Assembly (NCBI GenBank): GCA_041390465.1
Contig: JAWKPW010000015.1
Span: 1 to 64,000, forward strand
DNA length: 64,000 nt
From: JAABRU01 sp041390465
GTDB lineage: Bacteria > Desulfobacterota > Desulfobacteria > Desulfobacterales > Desulfococcaceae
Direction: 5' to 3'
The notes below the pieces were generated by a model that saw only the letters and a list, made by a program, of their open reading frames with translations, searched no databases and was not told the origin of the DNA. Of the stretch, positions 35,901 through 44,537 are shown one piece after another; positions within the stretch are counted from its first letter, which is position 1; each line of letters opens with the position of its first letter. The translations under genes were made by a program, and so were the position numbers.

Positions 35901-37050
35901 AGGGGAAGTGAAACTTTCTGTGCGCACGGAAAAACAGGGCAGGACCCATGCCATGATACGTTTTGAAATTTCCGACACAGGCATGGGCATTCCCCAAAAC
36001 CGGCTTGAGCGTCTGTTCAAACCCTTTTCCCAGGCCGATGCCTCCACCACGCGCAGATTTGGCGGGACCGGGCTGGGACTGTCCATTTCAAAAAAACTTG
36101 CGGAAATGATGCGCGGAGAAATCGGGGTGGAAAGTGAATATGGCACTGGCAGCACCTTCTGGTTTACGGCAGTTTTTGAAAAAAGGGAAAAAGGCACGCG
36201 GGATCACAGGGCTGAAGAATGGCAGGGTATTGTCTCTGAAGATATTTCCCTGCCTTCGAATCTCCGCATTCTGCTGGTCGAGGACAATCTGTTCAATCAG
36301 CAGGTGGTTTTGGCGGTTCTGAGGAAATTCAGTCTGTGCGCGGACATCGCGAACAATGGAAAAGCGGGTGTGGAAATCCTTGAAAAAAAGCCTTATGATC
36401 TTGTGCTGATGGATATTGAAATGCCGGAAATGGACGGTCTGGAGGCTGTGAAAATCATCCGGAATTCTCTTTCCGAAAACCGGAACGTGCCGGTGATTGC
36501 CATGACCGCGCACGCGCTGACAGGAAGCCGGGAGAGATATCTGGAAGCCGGAATGAATGATTATATTGCAAAACCGGTGAAACCGGATGAGCTTTTTGCT
36601 GCCATCGGACGCAACCTCAGAATTTCATGCATCCCGGCCAATATTTCTGCCCATCCGGCACGGACAAAAGAGGAGACCTCCCAACCCGTATTTGACCGGC
36701 AGGATTTGCTCACACGGATGGGCGGGGATGGAAATATCGTGAAAATTGTTCTGGATGGGTTTGGCCAGCAGTTTTCACAGGAACTTGAAAAACTGAAGAT
36801 TTCAATACAGGAAAACAATGCGGAAAAAATCCGGTTTCATGCACATACCCTCAAAGGCATGGCCGCGAATTCCTCTGCCATCAGACTGCGGGATGCTGTC
36901 CGTGCACTTGAAACAGCCGCAAAACAGGGTTCTGCGGGTTCCCTGCATTCCCTGACAGAAAAAGTTGAACAGGAATTTGAGAGATTTTTGCAGGCTCTGA
37001 AGGAAACACAAGTTTCAGATCAGACCGGAGGTTGCGGGCAGATGCCATGA
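32989..37050 (+). CDS. Hybrid sensor histidine kinase with Cache, two PAS, GAF, receiver and HPt domains
   Basis: The 1353-residue protein has a membrane segment (about 12-31), a periplasmic Cache-type sensor (about 35-335; WYKTAVQAGKAAWSPVYLW), a second membrane segment (345-366), two PAS domains (about 385-500 and 520-640), a GAF domain (about 665-820), and the kinase core. The core has phospho-acceptor His847 (SMSHEIRTPMN), the ATP site (LINLLSNAIKF, DTGMGIP, GGTGLGLSIS), a receiver with Asp1142 (LMDIEMPEMDG) and an HPt domain with His1286 (HAHTLKGMAANS). It can thus carry a full His-Asp-His relay within one protein. No partner response regulator is adjacent, so its target is unknown. The Cache domain suggests it senses a small ligand outside the inner membrane. 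Confidence 0.95.
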   Translation: MLNSKKISDPLVLSCSFLFLIIAASGLIAYVSLQSEKHGVAELAKHVQMQIFESIREKLEDYLAMPHQINRLNGSIAVEDPARIQNLERLRPVYIRQLKAFASVMTVAVGIEEQGNYVGVGRREPGFFSSGLMMRDRDSTYRVSLLDDQGNAVQLLAETPDYDARTRDWYKTAVQAGKAAWSPVYLWAGGTGIGVTAVLPVYDNAGKLIAVQQSALTLEFISAFLKELKERRMGKLGHIFVTEPDGMLVASSGGEKVIQRRAKKIERIRAGESSETFIHTAWEYLVSRFRDMNSIPDNYQTTVKIGGQNFFLSVARLTDPHGLNWLMVTGQPESDIMSYSDADTRISILLCIAITIFAICFGILIARRLVSAYENLESEIARRELIDQSLRDSELLLNETGKIAKIGGWELDPLTEEVRWTEETYRIHELPPDYKPLFQEAVNFYHPESREKLTAAIQRAVDFGESHDLELCFITAKGRELWTRVICRPHIVDGVTVKLKGIFQDITEHRRADAALRESEEIYRNLTENSPDIIARFDRNLRYIFVNSAIRQYTGLSPEFFIGKTNQELADIDKDLVRQWENRMNRVLETGKSRTMEFSWPSPEETKLFESVIIPEFDENKEVKTLLAISRDITERKRAENGLRESETALKILLEKNHRHANEMEALLEAAKAVLEYEDFNEAAKRIFYACAKAIRATSGYVALLSEDGTENKVLFLESGGRSCTVDPAMPMPIRGLRGLAYKSGKAVIDNDFKNSQWMKYMPRGHTDLDNVMFAPLNLDGKTVGIIGLANKPGGFAPENLELASAFGEFAAIALNNSINLENLNRARETAESATRAKSEFLASMSHEIRTPMNVIVNMASLLLETGLNSEQSDYAQMLQASSDILLSLINDILDFSKIEAGKMDLENADFNLGEVIEEVMRILSLKADEKGLWLRQEIAGDVHLYLIGDPARVRQILINLLSNAIKFTHKGEVKLSVRTEKQGRTHAMIRFEISDTGMGIPQNRLERLFKPFSQADASTTRRFGGTGLGLSISKKLAEMMRGEIGVESEYGTGSTFWFTAVFEKREKGTRDHRAEEWQGIVSEDISLPSNLRILLVEDNLFNQQVVLAVLRKFSLCADIANNGKAGVEILEKKPYDLVLMDIEMPEMDGLEAVKIIRNSLSENRNVPVIAMTAHALTGSRERYLEAGMNDYIAKPVKPDELFAAIGRNLRISCIPANISAHPARTKEETSQPVFDRQDLLTRMGGDGNIVKIVLDGFGQQFSQELEKLKISIQENNAEKIRFHAHTLKGMAANSSAIRLRDAVRALETAAKQGSAGSLHSLTEKVEQEFERFLQALKETQVSDQTGGCGQMP

Positions 37051-37099
37051 AAAGTCACCCTGTAAGGCTAGTTCCGGAAAAGAGCATATTTATCCCGGC

Positions 37100-38248
37100 T
37101 CAACTGACCGGACGGGCGAATATGACCCGGAACATCCGTCTTTCTGTATCATTTATAAGTGTTACCTGCACATTTTTCTGCTGGCACAGGCGCAGCAAAC
37201 GGGGAATGCCGCGGCCGGTATAGCCGAAATCCGGATCTTTGGCCAGAAAGGACAGAAGAATCGGGTTTCTTTCAATATGAATTCCCATCCGGATGTTTTC
37301 AACCGTAACCGTATTCGGAAGGATGCCAGGACTGGCGATTTCCACACGGTTTTCAAACAGATTGATAAAGACAGGCGCATCAATGAAATAATCCCGGTGA
37401 GCAAGGGCATTGGCCACGGCTTCCTTTATCGCGGGAGAGGGAATTTCAACTTCACCCGGTGCATTGAAATCAGACAGTTTCGGAATCCGGCGCAGATTCC
37501 GGAGAATGAAATCTGTTCCCCGCCGGTGCTGTTCAAAAAGATTGCCGCCGATATCCTCTTTGTCCCGGAATTCATCCTCTGTCAGATATACAGTCCCTTT
37601 TATGCTGAACTGGGGTCTGCATATGGCTGTTCTGCTGCCGAACAGCATCAGTCCAGCCAGGGTCAGATTTCCCCCTGCTGCCAGTTTCAGATTTTCCAGC
37701 AAAGTATGCTCCCTGATTTCCGATTCATCCGGATCTTCTCCGAATGTCATCCGGTAAAAATGGGAAAAACGGAGCCGGTCAACATCTGTCACCGGAACCT
37801 CTGTCGTCATTTCATCAGCAAACAGCCGATGGGAAGCCTGCATGAGCCGAAAAAGTTGTTCCCGCGTGGCTCTGCGTTTGTCTGCCCCGTTTTTTACCCA
37901 GAAATCGCTTTTGTTCACGCAGTAAGGTTTATGGATCCCGCGGGGAACTTCAATAATAAGAAGCAGTGAATTGTCTGTCAGCAGGGTGTGGGTACGGACA
38001 AATATCGGAGGTTCGATTTTCTGGGCGGTGGCATTGCTGATCCACTGGTTCAGCCGCCTGACATCCGACTGCGAGATTCCGCATATCTGTCCAAGGTCAT
38101 TGACCCCTGTAAAAATACAGCCCCCCTGGCTGTTGGCAAATGCGCATATTTCAGCAGCCAACTGATCTATGCTGGAAAAATTTTCTTTAAACTGATGTTC
38201 GGAATCCTCTCCCGCGGGAAGCCGTTTTTTTACCTCTTCAATATCCAT
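37100..38248 (-). CDS. Schlafen/AlbA_2-domain putative DNA-binding protein
   Basis: The 382-residue protein starts with an AlbA_2 domain (SEHQFKENFSSIDQLAAEIC, FANSQGGCIFTGVNDLGQIC) and has in the C-terminal half a GHKL-like ATPase region (SPAIKEAVANALAHRDYFID, GRGIPRLLRLC). Annotations of this family as RecG-like helicases are misleading, as no helicase motifs are present. Relatives are often transcription regulators or defence-linked. It is convergent with the kinase gene. Its role is unknown. Confidence 0.85.
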   Translation of the reverse strand: MDIEEVKKRLPAGEDSEHQFKENFSSIDQLAAEICAFANSQGGCIFTGVNDLGQICGISQSDVRRLNQWISNATAQKIEPPIFVRTHTLLTDNSLLLIIEVPRGIHKPYCVNKSDFWVKNGADKRRATREQLFRLMQASHRLFADEMTTEVPVTDVDRLRFSHFYRMTFGEDPDESEIREHTLLENLKLAAGGNLTLAGLMLFGSRTAICRPQFSIKGTVYLTEDEFRDKEDIGGNLFEQHRRGTDFILRNLRRIPKLSDFNAPGEVEIPSPAIKEAVANALAHRDYFIDAPVFINLFENRVEIASPGILPNTVTVENIRMGIHIERNPILLSFLAKDPDFGYTGRGIPRLLRLCQQKNVQVTLINDTERRMFRVIFARPVS

Positions 38249-38296
38249 TTCGATTCTTCCGCATTCTTATTGATATTTTCATTAAAAAACAGATTA

Positions 38297-39367
38297 TTAT
38301 TTGATTTTATGGATAATTCCTGCCGGAACCCCGGCAGCAGTCATGTTGTCCGGAATATCCCGGTTCACAAAGCTGTGCGCGCCGACAACCGCGTTTTCTC
38401 CCACAGTCACACCGGGCATAATAACACTGTGACTGCCGATTCTGCAATTCTTTTTCAATACGACAGGCCCCTGCTTATTGTCAATGGTGGAAACAGAATA
38501 CACAGAGCAGTGAGAGCCGATCTGAACAAAATCCTCAATGATGACGCGGTATTTGGCATTGATATAGGTGAATGCGCCAATGTCGGTTTTGTATCCCAGT
38601 TCCAGATTGTCCCTGTGCTGGACAACCCAGTTGTATTTTGTGGGTTTTCCCTCTTCAATTTCCGGAAATTTCCAGTTGTCAAACCGCGAGTTCTGTGCTA
38701 TTTCTTTTTCAGCGGCTTTGCCGGAACCCCCCCCCCAAGTCTCTCCGGCAGGAACAGATTTTGTGACACAGGCTCCTGCTCCGATAACCGCATCATCTTC
38801 AATAACAAGGGGATTTTCCTCAGTTCCATTGATGATGACCGCACCGGTTCCCACATACACACGCTTTCCGAAATGCACCCATCCGGAAACATGAACACCC
38901 GGAGCCAGGGTTGTGTAATCGCCCATCACCACGTCATGTCCGATGGTGCAGTCCAGATTGATCTGCACATGATTTCCGATCCGGATGTTTGTTGTGAGGA
39001 TATTTCCTGCACAGACAACTGTGCCTTCGCCGATTTCGATCCACTCGGACATTTGGGTATCCGGATGTATGATGGTTTCAAATCCAAAACCCGCCTCTGC
39101 GGCTTTGTTCATCAGCATTTCCCGGATTTTGGGATTGCCGATGCCTCCTGCAACTGCGATTCCCGGATACTGTTTTTTGGCTTGTGCAAGGCTCAGAACC
39201 GGAATATTGTTCAGAACTGTTCCCTGTTTTTTTTCATCATCGTCAATAAAACAGACAGCATGACAATTCATTCCCCTTTTGGCGCATGACCGGATCAGCC
39301 ACGCCAGTTCCCTGCCAAAACCGCTTGCACCGTAAATGGCGATTGATTTTTTATTCTGATGCTCCAT
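38297..39367 (-). CDS. Double hexapeptide acyltransferase, PglD/NeuD-like
   Basis: The first 215 residues match sugar O/N-acyltransferases of the PglD/NeuD group: a Rossmann-like N-domain (IAIYGASGFGRELAWLI, FIDDDEKKQGTVLNNIPVLS) and a left-handed beta-helix (GNHVQINLDCTIGHDVVMGD, GAGACVTKSVPAG). A second beta-helix of about 120 residues is fused behind (IGAFTYINAKYRVIIEDFVQ, IGSHSVIMPGVTVGENAVVG, RDIPDNMTAAGVPAGI). The joint contains a GGG run encoded by eight C bases on the plus strand. It probably acetylates nucleotide sugars for surface glycans. Fused double transferases are unusual, and an undetected frameshift fusing two genes at the C run is possible. Confidence 0.85.
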   Translation of the reverse strand: MEHQNKKSIAIYGASGFGRELAWLIRSCAKRGMNCHAVCFIDDDEKKQGTVLNNIPVLSLAQAKKQYPGIAVAGGIGNPKIREMLMNKAAEAGFGFETIIHPDTQMSEWIEIGEGTVVCAGNILTTNIRIGNHVQINLDCTIGHDVVMGDYTTLAPGVHVSGWVHFGKRVYVGTGAVIINGTEENPLVIEDDAVIGAGACVTKSVPAGETWGGGSGKAAEKEIAQNSRFDNWKFPEIEEGKPTKYNWVVQHRDNLELGYKTDIGAFTYINAKYRVIIEDFVQIGSHCSVYSVSTIDNKQGPVVLKKNCRIGSHSVIMPGVTVGENAVVGAHSFVNRDIPDNMTAAGVPAGIIHKIK

Positions 39368-39559
39368 GTTTTCTGCCTCATAACAAAAATATGAAAAAAT
39401 ATATCCGCTTCATGCCGGACAGACAATATTCTTGTAATTTATACCATTACTCAGGAGATTGAATGTTACAGCCACGAATTGCACAAATCTCACGAATTGC
39501 GGTTCGTGCAGATTCGTGTTATTCGTGTCTGATTTAAATATATTAAGCTGTTTTGTATG

Positions 39560-40117
39560 TCAGTGTTCCGCGGCTGTTCCGCCCTGTCCGGCCAGTTCCC
39601 TCAGTTTTTGTTCAAGCTCAGCCAGTTTCTGTCCCACCATTTCCTTTGAAAGAAGACCACTGGCCAGCAGTTCTTTGTATGTTTCAATTTTCCCCCGGAT
39701 TTCTCCTTCCTTCCGCAGTTTTTCGGCAACTGTCATGATGTCCTCCCTTCTGGTTTCATCCATGACCTGAATGAGTTTTGTCTCTGTCTCCTCCGGATCC
39801 ATGTCATCACGCACATCATACACATATCTGAGGACAGTTTCAAGATATTCCATGCCGGTCTGTTTCTGTGAAAGTTCTGCAAACAGAGGCAGCATCCGGT
39901 CAAAATGCTTCCCGAAATCCGGCTGAAATATCCGGCGCATGACATGCACAAAGAGCCGGACAGTGATGATTCCCTTTATGTCAGCGTCTGTGAATTTTGA
40001 CAGATCCTTGAGGATGTATCTGAATTTCGGAACATATTCACCAAAAAGATCCGAGCCTTCAATCATGTCCTGAAACTGTGTGCCGGTGGTCCATTTTTCG
40101 GTGGTGGGACTTTTCAT
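39560..40117 (-). pseudogene. Rpn/PD-(D/E)XK transposase-family protein, N-terminus lost at an IS1 element
   Basis: The 185 residues match the C-terminal part of Rpn-type nuclease/putative transposases (GEYVPKFRYILKDLSKFTDA, VRLFVHVMRRIFQPDF, then a coiled coil and KYKELLASGLLS-like tail). The N-terminal nuclease domain with its catalytic residues is missing, and the apparent ATG at 40117 lies inside the terminal inverted repeat of the adjacent IS1-like element. Insertion of that element truncated the gene. No N-terminal part is found on the other side. Confidence 0.75.
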
Positions 40118-40177
40118 ACTGACAAAAATGTGATATGCTGCTCCTGTTTTTTTATATCAGAAAACAGGAGGAAAAAA

Positions 40178-40426
40178 ATGATCGCAGTGAAATGCCGCCG
40201 CAGCAGTGAAAATATCCGCAAAAACGGACGGACACCGGCGGGACGCCAGCGGATTCACTGCAAAAACTGCAGTTTTCACAGCACGTCGGATCTGAAAACG
40301 GAAGAACGGGAATTCCGCCTGAAAACTGATGGGAATCCTCAGGCGGAAAGACTTTCACGGCGTGCGGCTGCACGGACGAGCCGGATGAGCCGTGCAGCAA
40401 TCCGGAAAAATTTAAAAAAAAAGTGA
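40178..40426 (+). CDS. IS1 InsA-like protein
   Basis: The frame starts behind ACAGGAGGAAAAAA and encodes NGRTPAGRQRIHCKNCSFHS, the zinc-finger/DNA-binding part of IS1 InsA, followed by a basic region (SRRAAARTSRMSRAAIRKNL). It overlaps the insB-like frame at 40423, where IS1 normally makes the InsAB transposase by frameshifting. Confidence 0.7.
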   Translation: MIAVKCRRSSENIRKNGRTPAGRQRIHCKNCSFHSTSDLKTEEREFRLKTDGNPQAERLSRRAAARTSRMSRAAIRKNLKKK

Positions 40427-40848
40427 TCCTCCCGATCTCCGGAACGGTTCCTGTCCCAAAAGAACGCCCGATTTTGGAGATGGATGAAACATGGTCCTGT
40501 GTCAGAAAAAAATCGGATCAGGTCCGGATTTGGCCGGCACCGGAACGTCAGACACGGCGCATTGCCGGAGCAGCACTCGGAGACCGTTCCGCTGAAACAT
40601 GCCGTGATTTGTCGGAATCTCTTCCGGCTGACTGCCGCACGGATCGGCCGGAGAGTCATGCCGCTGTTCTTCCCCCGGAACGTCACCGGGCATCAGGAAA
40701 GGGAAGCGGTGGGACTTCGCACATTGAACGCCTCAACTGCACACTGCGTCAGAGATGTCCGAATCCGGTGAGAAAAACGCCTCTTCCAGCCGTGATGATG
40801 ATTTTCATGAAATCCGCATCCGAAGTTTTGTTGATCATTACAATTTGA
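40423..40848 (+). pseudogene. IS1 InsB-like transposase, degraded
   Basis: LEMDETWSCVRKKSDQ contains the first catalytic Asp region, GDRSAETC follows, and SHIERLNCTLRQRCPNPVRK holds the catalytic Glu region of IS1-type DDE transposases. The middle part is less well preserved, and the C-terminus is short, so activity is doubtful. Confidence 0.65.
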
Positions 40849-40877
40849 CATTGTCAGTATGAAAAGTCCCACTACCG

Positions 40878-41180
40878 GTTGATAAACTGAAAATTGCAAT
40901 TCATGTTTCGCATTTTCCGCCAGGGACAGGCAAATGGAATAAAATTGAACACAGAATGTTCAGTTTTATAACGCAGAACTGGCGCGGAAAACCCCTGACT
41001 GACCATTTCACTGTTATGTCACTGATAAGTGGTACTGCAACAGAGACAGGTTTAAAAATCAAAACAATGCCGGACGAGAAATTCTATGAAAAAGGCAAAA
41101 AAATTTCAGATGAGGAATTTGACAGCATAAACATATACCGATACAAATTTCACGGGGAATGGAATTACAAAATTTTACCA
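40878..41180 (+). pseudogene. ISAzo13-type transposase, C-terminal fragment
   Basis: Directly after the IS1-like element the plus strand encodes HFPPGTGKWNKIEHRMFSFI, TQNWRGKPLTDH and DEEFDSINIYRYKFHGEWNY, the C-terminal part of ISAzo13-family (Rhopirellula-type) transposases. The rest of the gene is absent. The IS1-like element thus sits between two unrelated mobile remnants. Confidence 0.75.
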
Positions 41181-41288
41181 CGTAATGACCAGGTTATTTT
41201 GTTACAGACCCTTAGCTCTACGTTATGCGATTCCGTAATAATGGTCGTGGATTTCAGAATCAATCTGTCTAACCCATTATCCGGAAAA

Positions 41289-43579
41289 TTATCTTATATT
41301 CGTCACAACAGTGGAAACAGTGAATGTCTTATACAGAGTGCCGGGCGTGTATGTTCCGTTTGCATAAAGACCGTCCTTGACTGTGCCGGTGGAGCTGCCT
41401 CCATAATAAATACTGCAGCCGGAGCCTGTCTTCAAATCCGGAGACGAGAAAGCAACGGACTGATATGTTTTTGAGGGCGCAAAAGTAAGGATTCCGATTC
41501 CGCTGCTGTTGCGGATATGAACCAGCGTGCCTGCTGTTTTTGTTGAACTGAACGACAGCAGCAGAGAATTCTGTGTGGAACTTGTGCCGGGCGCCTGTGC
41601 CATGCCGGAACTGCCTGCGGCCACCAGAAGCCCTCCGCTGATTTTGAAGGAACCGTCATAATCCAATGCCCCGTTGTCATTTGCTGTGGGCCGTGAACAA
41701 TCACTGTGCCGCTGTTCATTTCATCGGGAACCGTTCACATCAATCCCGTCCCCGCCAGCATTGACCACAATATAACCGCCCTTTACATACAGCCAGTAAT
41801 CGCCTGCGGGAACAAATCCCCCCGGCCATCCGGGCTGTCCGGAACCGTCAACCCCTCCGGCAACATTTACACCGTCATCACTGGAGACAATATGAATATT
41901 TCCGCTGTTGATGGTGATATTCTGACTTTCAACGCCCTCATAGGATTTTAAAACCACAATATCTGCTCCGCTGATTTCCAAAGAAGTGTCAGCATGAATG
42001 CCGTCATCCCCGGAAGAAAGGGCAAATGTGCCATTGCCGATCGCTATGGTTCCGTTTGAATGGATGGTGTCATCCTGCCGAACTGACAGTGGTAAAGGTC
42101 CTCCATCAATGCTGATATCCGGCAACACCTTTGATTCCTTTGGCAGAAGCATCTCCGACTGACTGTGTAACCGCTGCCTCCGCCTGTGGTCAGCGTGAAG
42201 GTTCCTCCGCTGATCATCACATTGGTTTCAGCCTGTATGCCGTCCCCCGCGGCTGTAATATTGAATGTGCCGTTCTCAACAGAAATATATCCTTTTTTGC
42301 TGTCCTCATCATTGGTGGATTTCAGGCCGTCTCCTTTGGCATTGACCGTGATGTTTCCGTCTTTGACAATCAGCCAGTCTTTGCCCCGGATTCCGTCATC
42401 CGCAGAAGTTACGGTGATGTTGCCTCCTGCAATGACAAGTCCGTCTTTGGAGGCAATGCCATCGCTGTAATTGCCGGTGACTGTCAAAGAGCCGCTGCCC
42501 TCAATGTCAAGATCGGATTTGCTGAAAATGGCTGCATCAGGTTCATCCGTTTCTGCATCCGGAAAAACATAAACAGATCCGTCTGTCACGTAATTTTGCG
42601 TATTGTCTGCAAGGGATAGAACCGTTTCTTCGGCACTGATGACATAAATGGGACTGCTGCTGGAACAGGTGACATTGATTCCTTTCAGGACAAGATTTAC
42701 CGCATCCGCATCCGCTGTGTTCACAATGATCTGCCCGTCTGTCAGGGTTCCGCTGATATTGTATGTGCCTGCGGATGTGACAGTGACAGTGCTGCCCGCA
42801 GCAGTCGCACCGCTTCCGTCCACAGTTATGGAATTTCCGTTAAGCAGAATTTCGGTTATCCCATCTCCTGCATCTTCCTGTGTGGCAACTGTTCGCAAAG
42901 CATAAATGGCTTCCGGCAAACCGATCCTGCTGTCTCCGTTTACATCCGATGCAGTATAAAGCGTTGCGGACGGTGTGATTCCGACTGACACCTGCAAAGC
43001 CAGAATCGCATCTGCCAAATCAACCACTGTGCTTCCGTTCACATCCCCGGAACCAACCATGCTGTTTGCAGCCGCAGGAGTCGGAGGCATCTGAACAAAA
43101 TCTCCTGTTCCGTTTGGATAGCGGCCTGTGCTGACATCCGTTGTCTGCGCACCAAAAGTTATCGTGTCAATTACCGTTGTCTGGTCAGAAGCTACCAGCA
43201 CAATGCTTTCGCCTGATGCGCCGAGTTTGAAATTTGCATGAAGCCCTCCCTGATCTTCATCTTCATCAGCCCAGATAATCAGATAGTTTCCTGCGGCAAT
43301 TGTTGTACCATCCGGAAAAGTCCATTGTGTGAGATTGGTGGTTTTGTCCGTAAGATGACATCCCGCGAGAGAGATGGCCTCACTGCTTTTGTTGTATAAT
43401 TCAATCCAGTCATCATATTCTCCATCCTGATCCATGACTGTTGCGGCATTGTCTGCCATAAACTCGTTGATGACTACATTTCCTGCCGGATCTGCCGCGT
43501 ATAAAAAATTGGCGGAACAGAGCCTCACAAGCATCAGACACAGCGGAAACAGTTTTTTCCATTCTTTTCTGTTCATCAT
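41289..43579 (-). pseudogene. Secreted DUF4353 (Cthe_2159-like) beta-helix protein with LTD and dockerin domains, 3-prime half frameshifted
   Basis: The start at 43579 follows GAAAGGAGATTGCAA. The order is: signal peptide (MMNRKEWKKLFPLCLMLVRL), lamin-tail domain (VVINEFMADNAATVMDQDGE), a dockerin with two EF-hand-like repeats (DVNGSTVVDLADAILALQ; DVNGDSRIGLPEAIYALR), then DUF4353 repeats (DGIASKDGLVIAGGNITVTS, ADDGIRGKDWLIVKDGNITV). DUF4353 proteins are beta-helices; Cthe_2159 binds acidic polysaccharide and calcium. Frames break several times at 42160-42060 and at 41721-41666. Read across, the protein is complete to 41289, about 760 residues. It is a paralogue of the intact protein at 48771. 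It is the last gene of the VTC-DUF4956 locus. Confidence 0.82.
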
Positions 43580-43678
43580 TTGCAATCTCCTTTCAATACT
43601 GGGTGAATTATTGCAGAAAGAACCTTATTTTTCCCAAAAAAATCAAGTTTTTGTGTTAAAACGAAAACACAGGACTGC

Positions 43679-43712
43679 AAAAAACCGGATTTTTCGGAAA
43701 AATCCGGTTTTT
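43679..43712. terminator. ACCGGATTTTT-family hairpin in the VTC locus
   Basis: AAAAACCGGATTTTTC and GAAAAATCCGGTTTTT form a stem between the VTC-domain gene and the second DUF4353 gene. It can terminate or attenuate. Confidence 0.6.
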
Positions 43713-43739
43713 GAAAAATTCAACGTGATCTCTGCTGCG

Positions 43740-44537
43740 TTATGCAAAACAGGGAATCAACGGCATTCTGTCTGCTGTGTCATAGCGGAAACGCGTGCGC
43801 ACACGGAAAATGCTGGCTGCATATTTGGAAAAACTGCCCCGCTGCAAATCAAAATACCGAATCAGATCCAGCATCCACAGGGGAACCTGTGTTGCATAGC
43901 ATTTGAGTTCCAGAATCACACTGCACCCCGGATCAAACACAGTGGCATTGTCATAGGAATTCATGCAGTATGGATCAGGAATCAGATTGTAACGTTCTTC
44001 AGCTTGACATTTCAAAGCTTTGTCAAAGGTTACTCGCGCATAATCATCCACATCTGAAACATATGCCTTGCGGCTGTAGCAGGTAAGAACTTTTGGCTCG
44101 GCCTGCCAGGAATATGCCAGTCGGACAAACAAATCCGCTTTTTCTCTTTTATTACAGTGGTGCAAAGAATAATCCGAATCCGCAAACACCCGTTGCCAAT
44201 CTGCATCATGCACTGTGGCCCGGTATTTTCTGACAATGCCGCCGGTTTTCTGCTTCACCTCGAAAAAACAGGGGATTGCTGAAACCGGATCATAGGTTCT
44301 GATGCGCATATTGAAACGGTTTTCCGCTCCCTCCATTCTTTTTCTCAGAAAAAGAAAATCCGGAGAGTCAAAATACAGACTGTACACATTATAAAAGCCG
44401 TCCGCACTTTGCTCTGAATAATAATCCGGTGAGCAGTACGCGGAGATGAAATCAGATATGGGATCAATCATGCTTTCCGGAATCAGGTATTTGAGTTCAT
44501 ACCGTTCCAGCAGGGAAGGCATCAGACTTGGACTCAT
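43740..44537 (-). CDS. VTC-domain polyphosphate polymerase-like protein
   Basis: The 265-residue protein is a triphosphate tunnel enzyme of the VTC (Vtc4) type. Tunnel residues are visible: Glu11, Glu14 and Lys16 (ERYELKYLI), Arg78 and Arg80 (NMRIRTYD), Glu93, Lys95 and Lys97 (FFEVKQKTGG), Arg103 and Arg106 (VRKYRATV), YSRKAYV, ARVTFDK and VILELKCY. In yeast this domain makes polyphosphate from ATP and feeds it across a membrane. The protein has no membrane segment of its own; DUF4956 nearby could supply one. Its start overlaps the stop of the TolC-like gene (ATGA), so synthesis is coupled to the export-type proteins. Confidence 0.9.
   Translation of the reverse strand: MSPSLMPSLLERYELKYLIPESMIDPISDFISAYCSPDYYSEQSADGFYNVYSLYFDSPDFLFLRKRMEGAENRFNMRIRTYDPVSAIPCFFEVKQKTGGIVRKYRATVHDADWQRVFADSDYSLHHCNKREKADLFVRLAYSWQAEPKVLTCYSRKAYVSDVDDYARVTFDKALKCQAEERYNLIPDPYCMNSYDNATVFDPGCSVILELKCYATQVPLWMLDLIRYFDLQRGSFSKYAASIFRVRTRFRYDTADRMPLIPCFA

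Larger units (their letters stand above)
40100..40876 (+). mobile_element. IS1-family insertion sequence
   Basis: The 777-base element has terminal inverted repeats starting GGTGGTGGGACTTTTCATAC on the left (40100-40125) and the same with one change, read in reverse, on the right (40851-40876). The innermost 22 bases are identical. IS1 elements are about 770 bases and start with GGT. It carries an insA-like and an insB-like frame. No matching target duplication was found in the flanks (CCATTTTTC on the left, GGTTGATAA on the right), so the element or its surroundings were rearranged after insertion. Confidence 0.8.

Noticed and set aside
37100..38248. RecG-like helicase
   Set aside because: Names of this kind are attached to AlbA_2 proteins, but no helicase Walker or DEAD/DEAH motif is present.
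37988..39289. A 433-codon open frame on the plus strand
   Set aside because: It is antisense to the AlbA_2 and acyltransferase genes, both of which have recognised domains.
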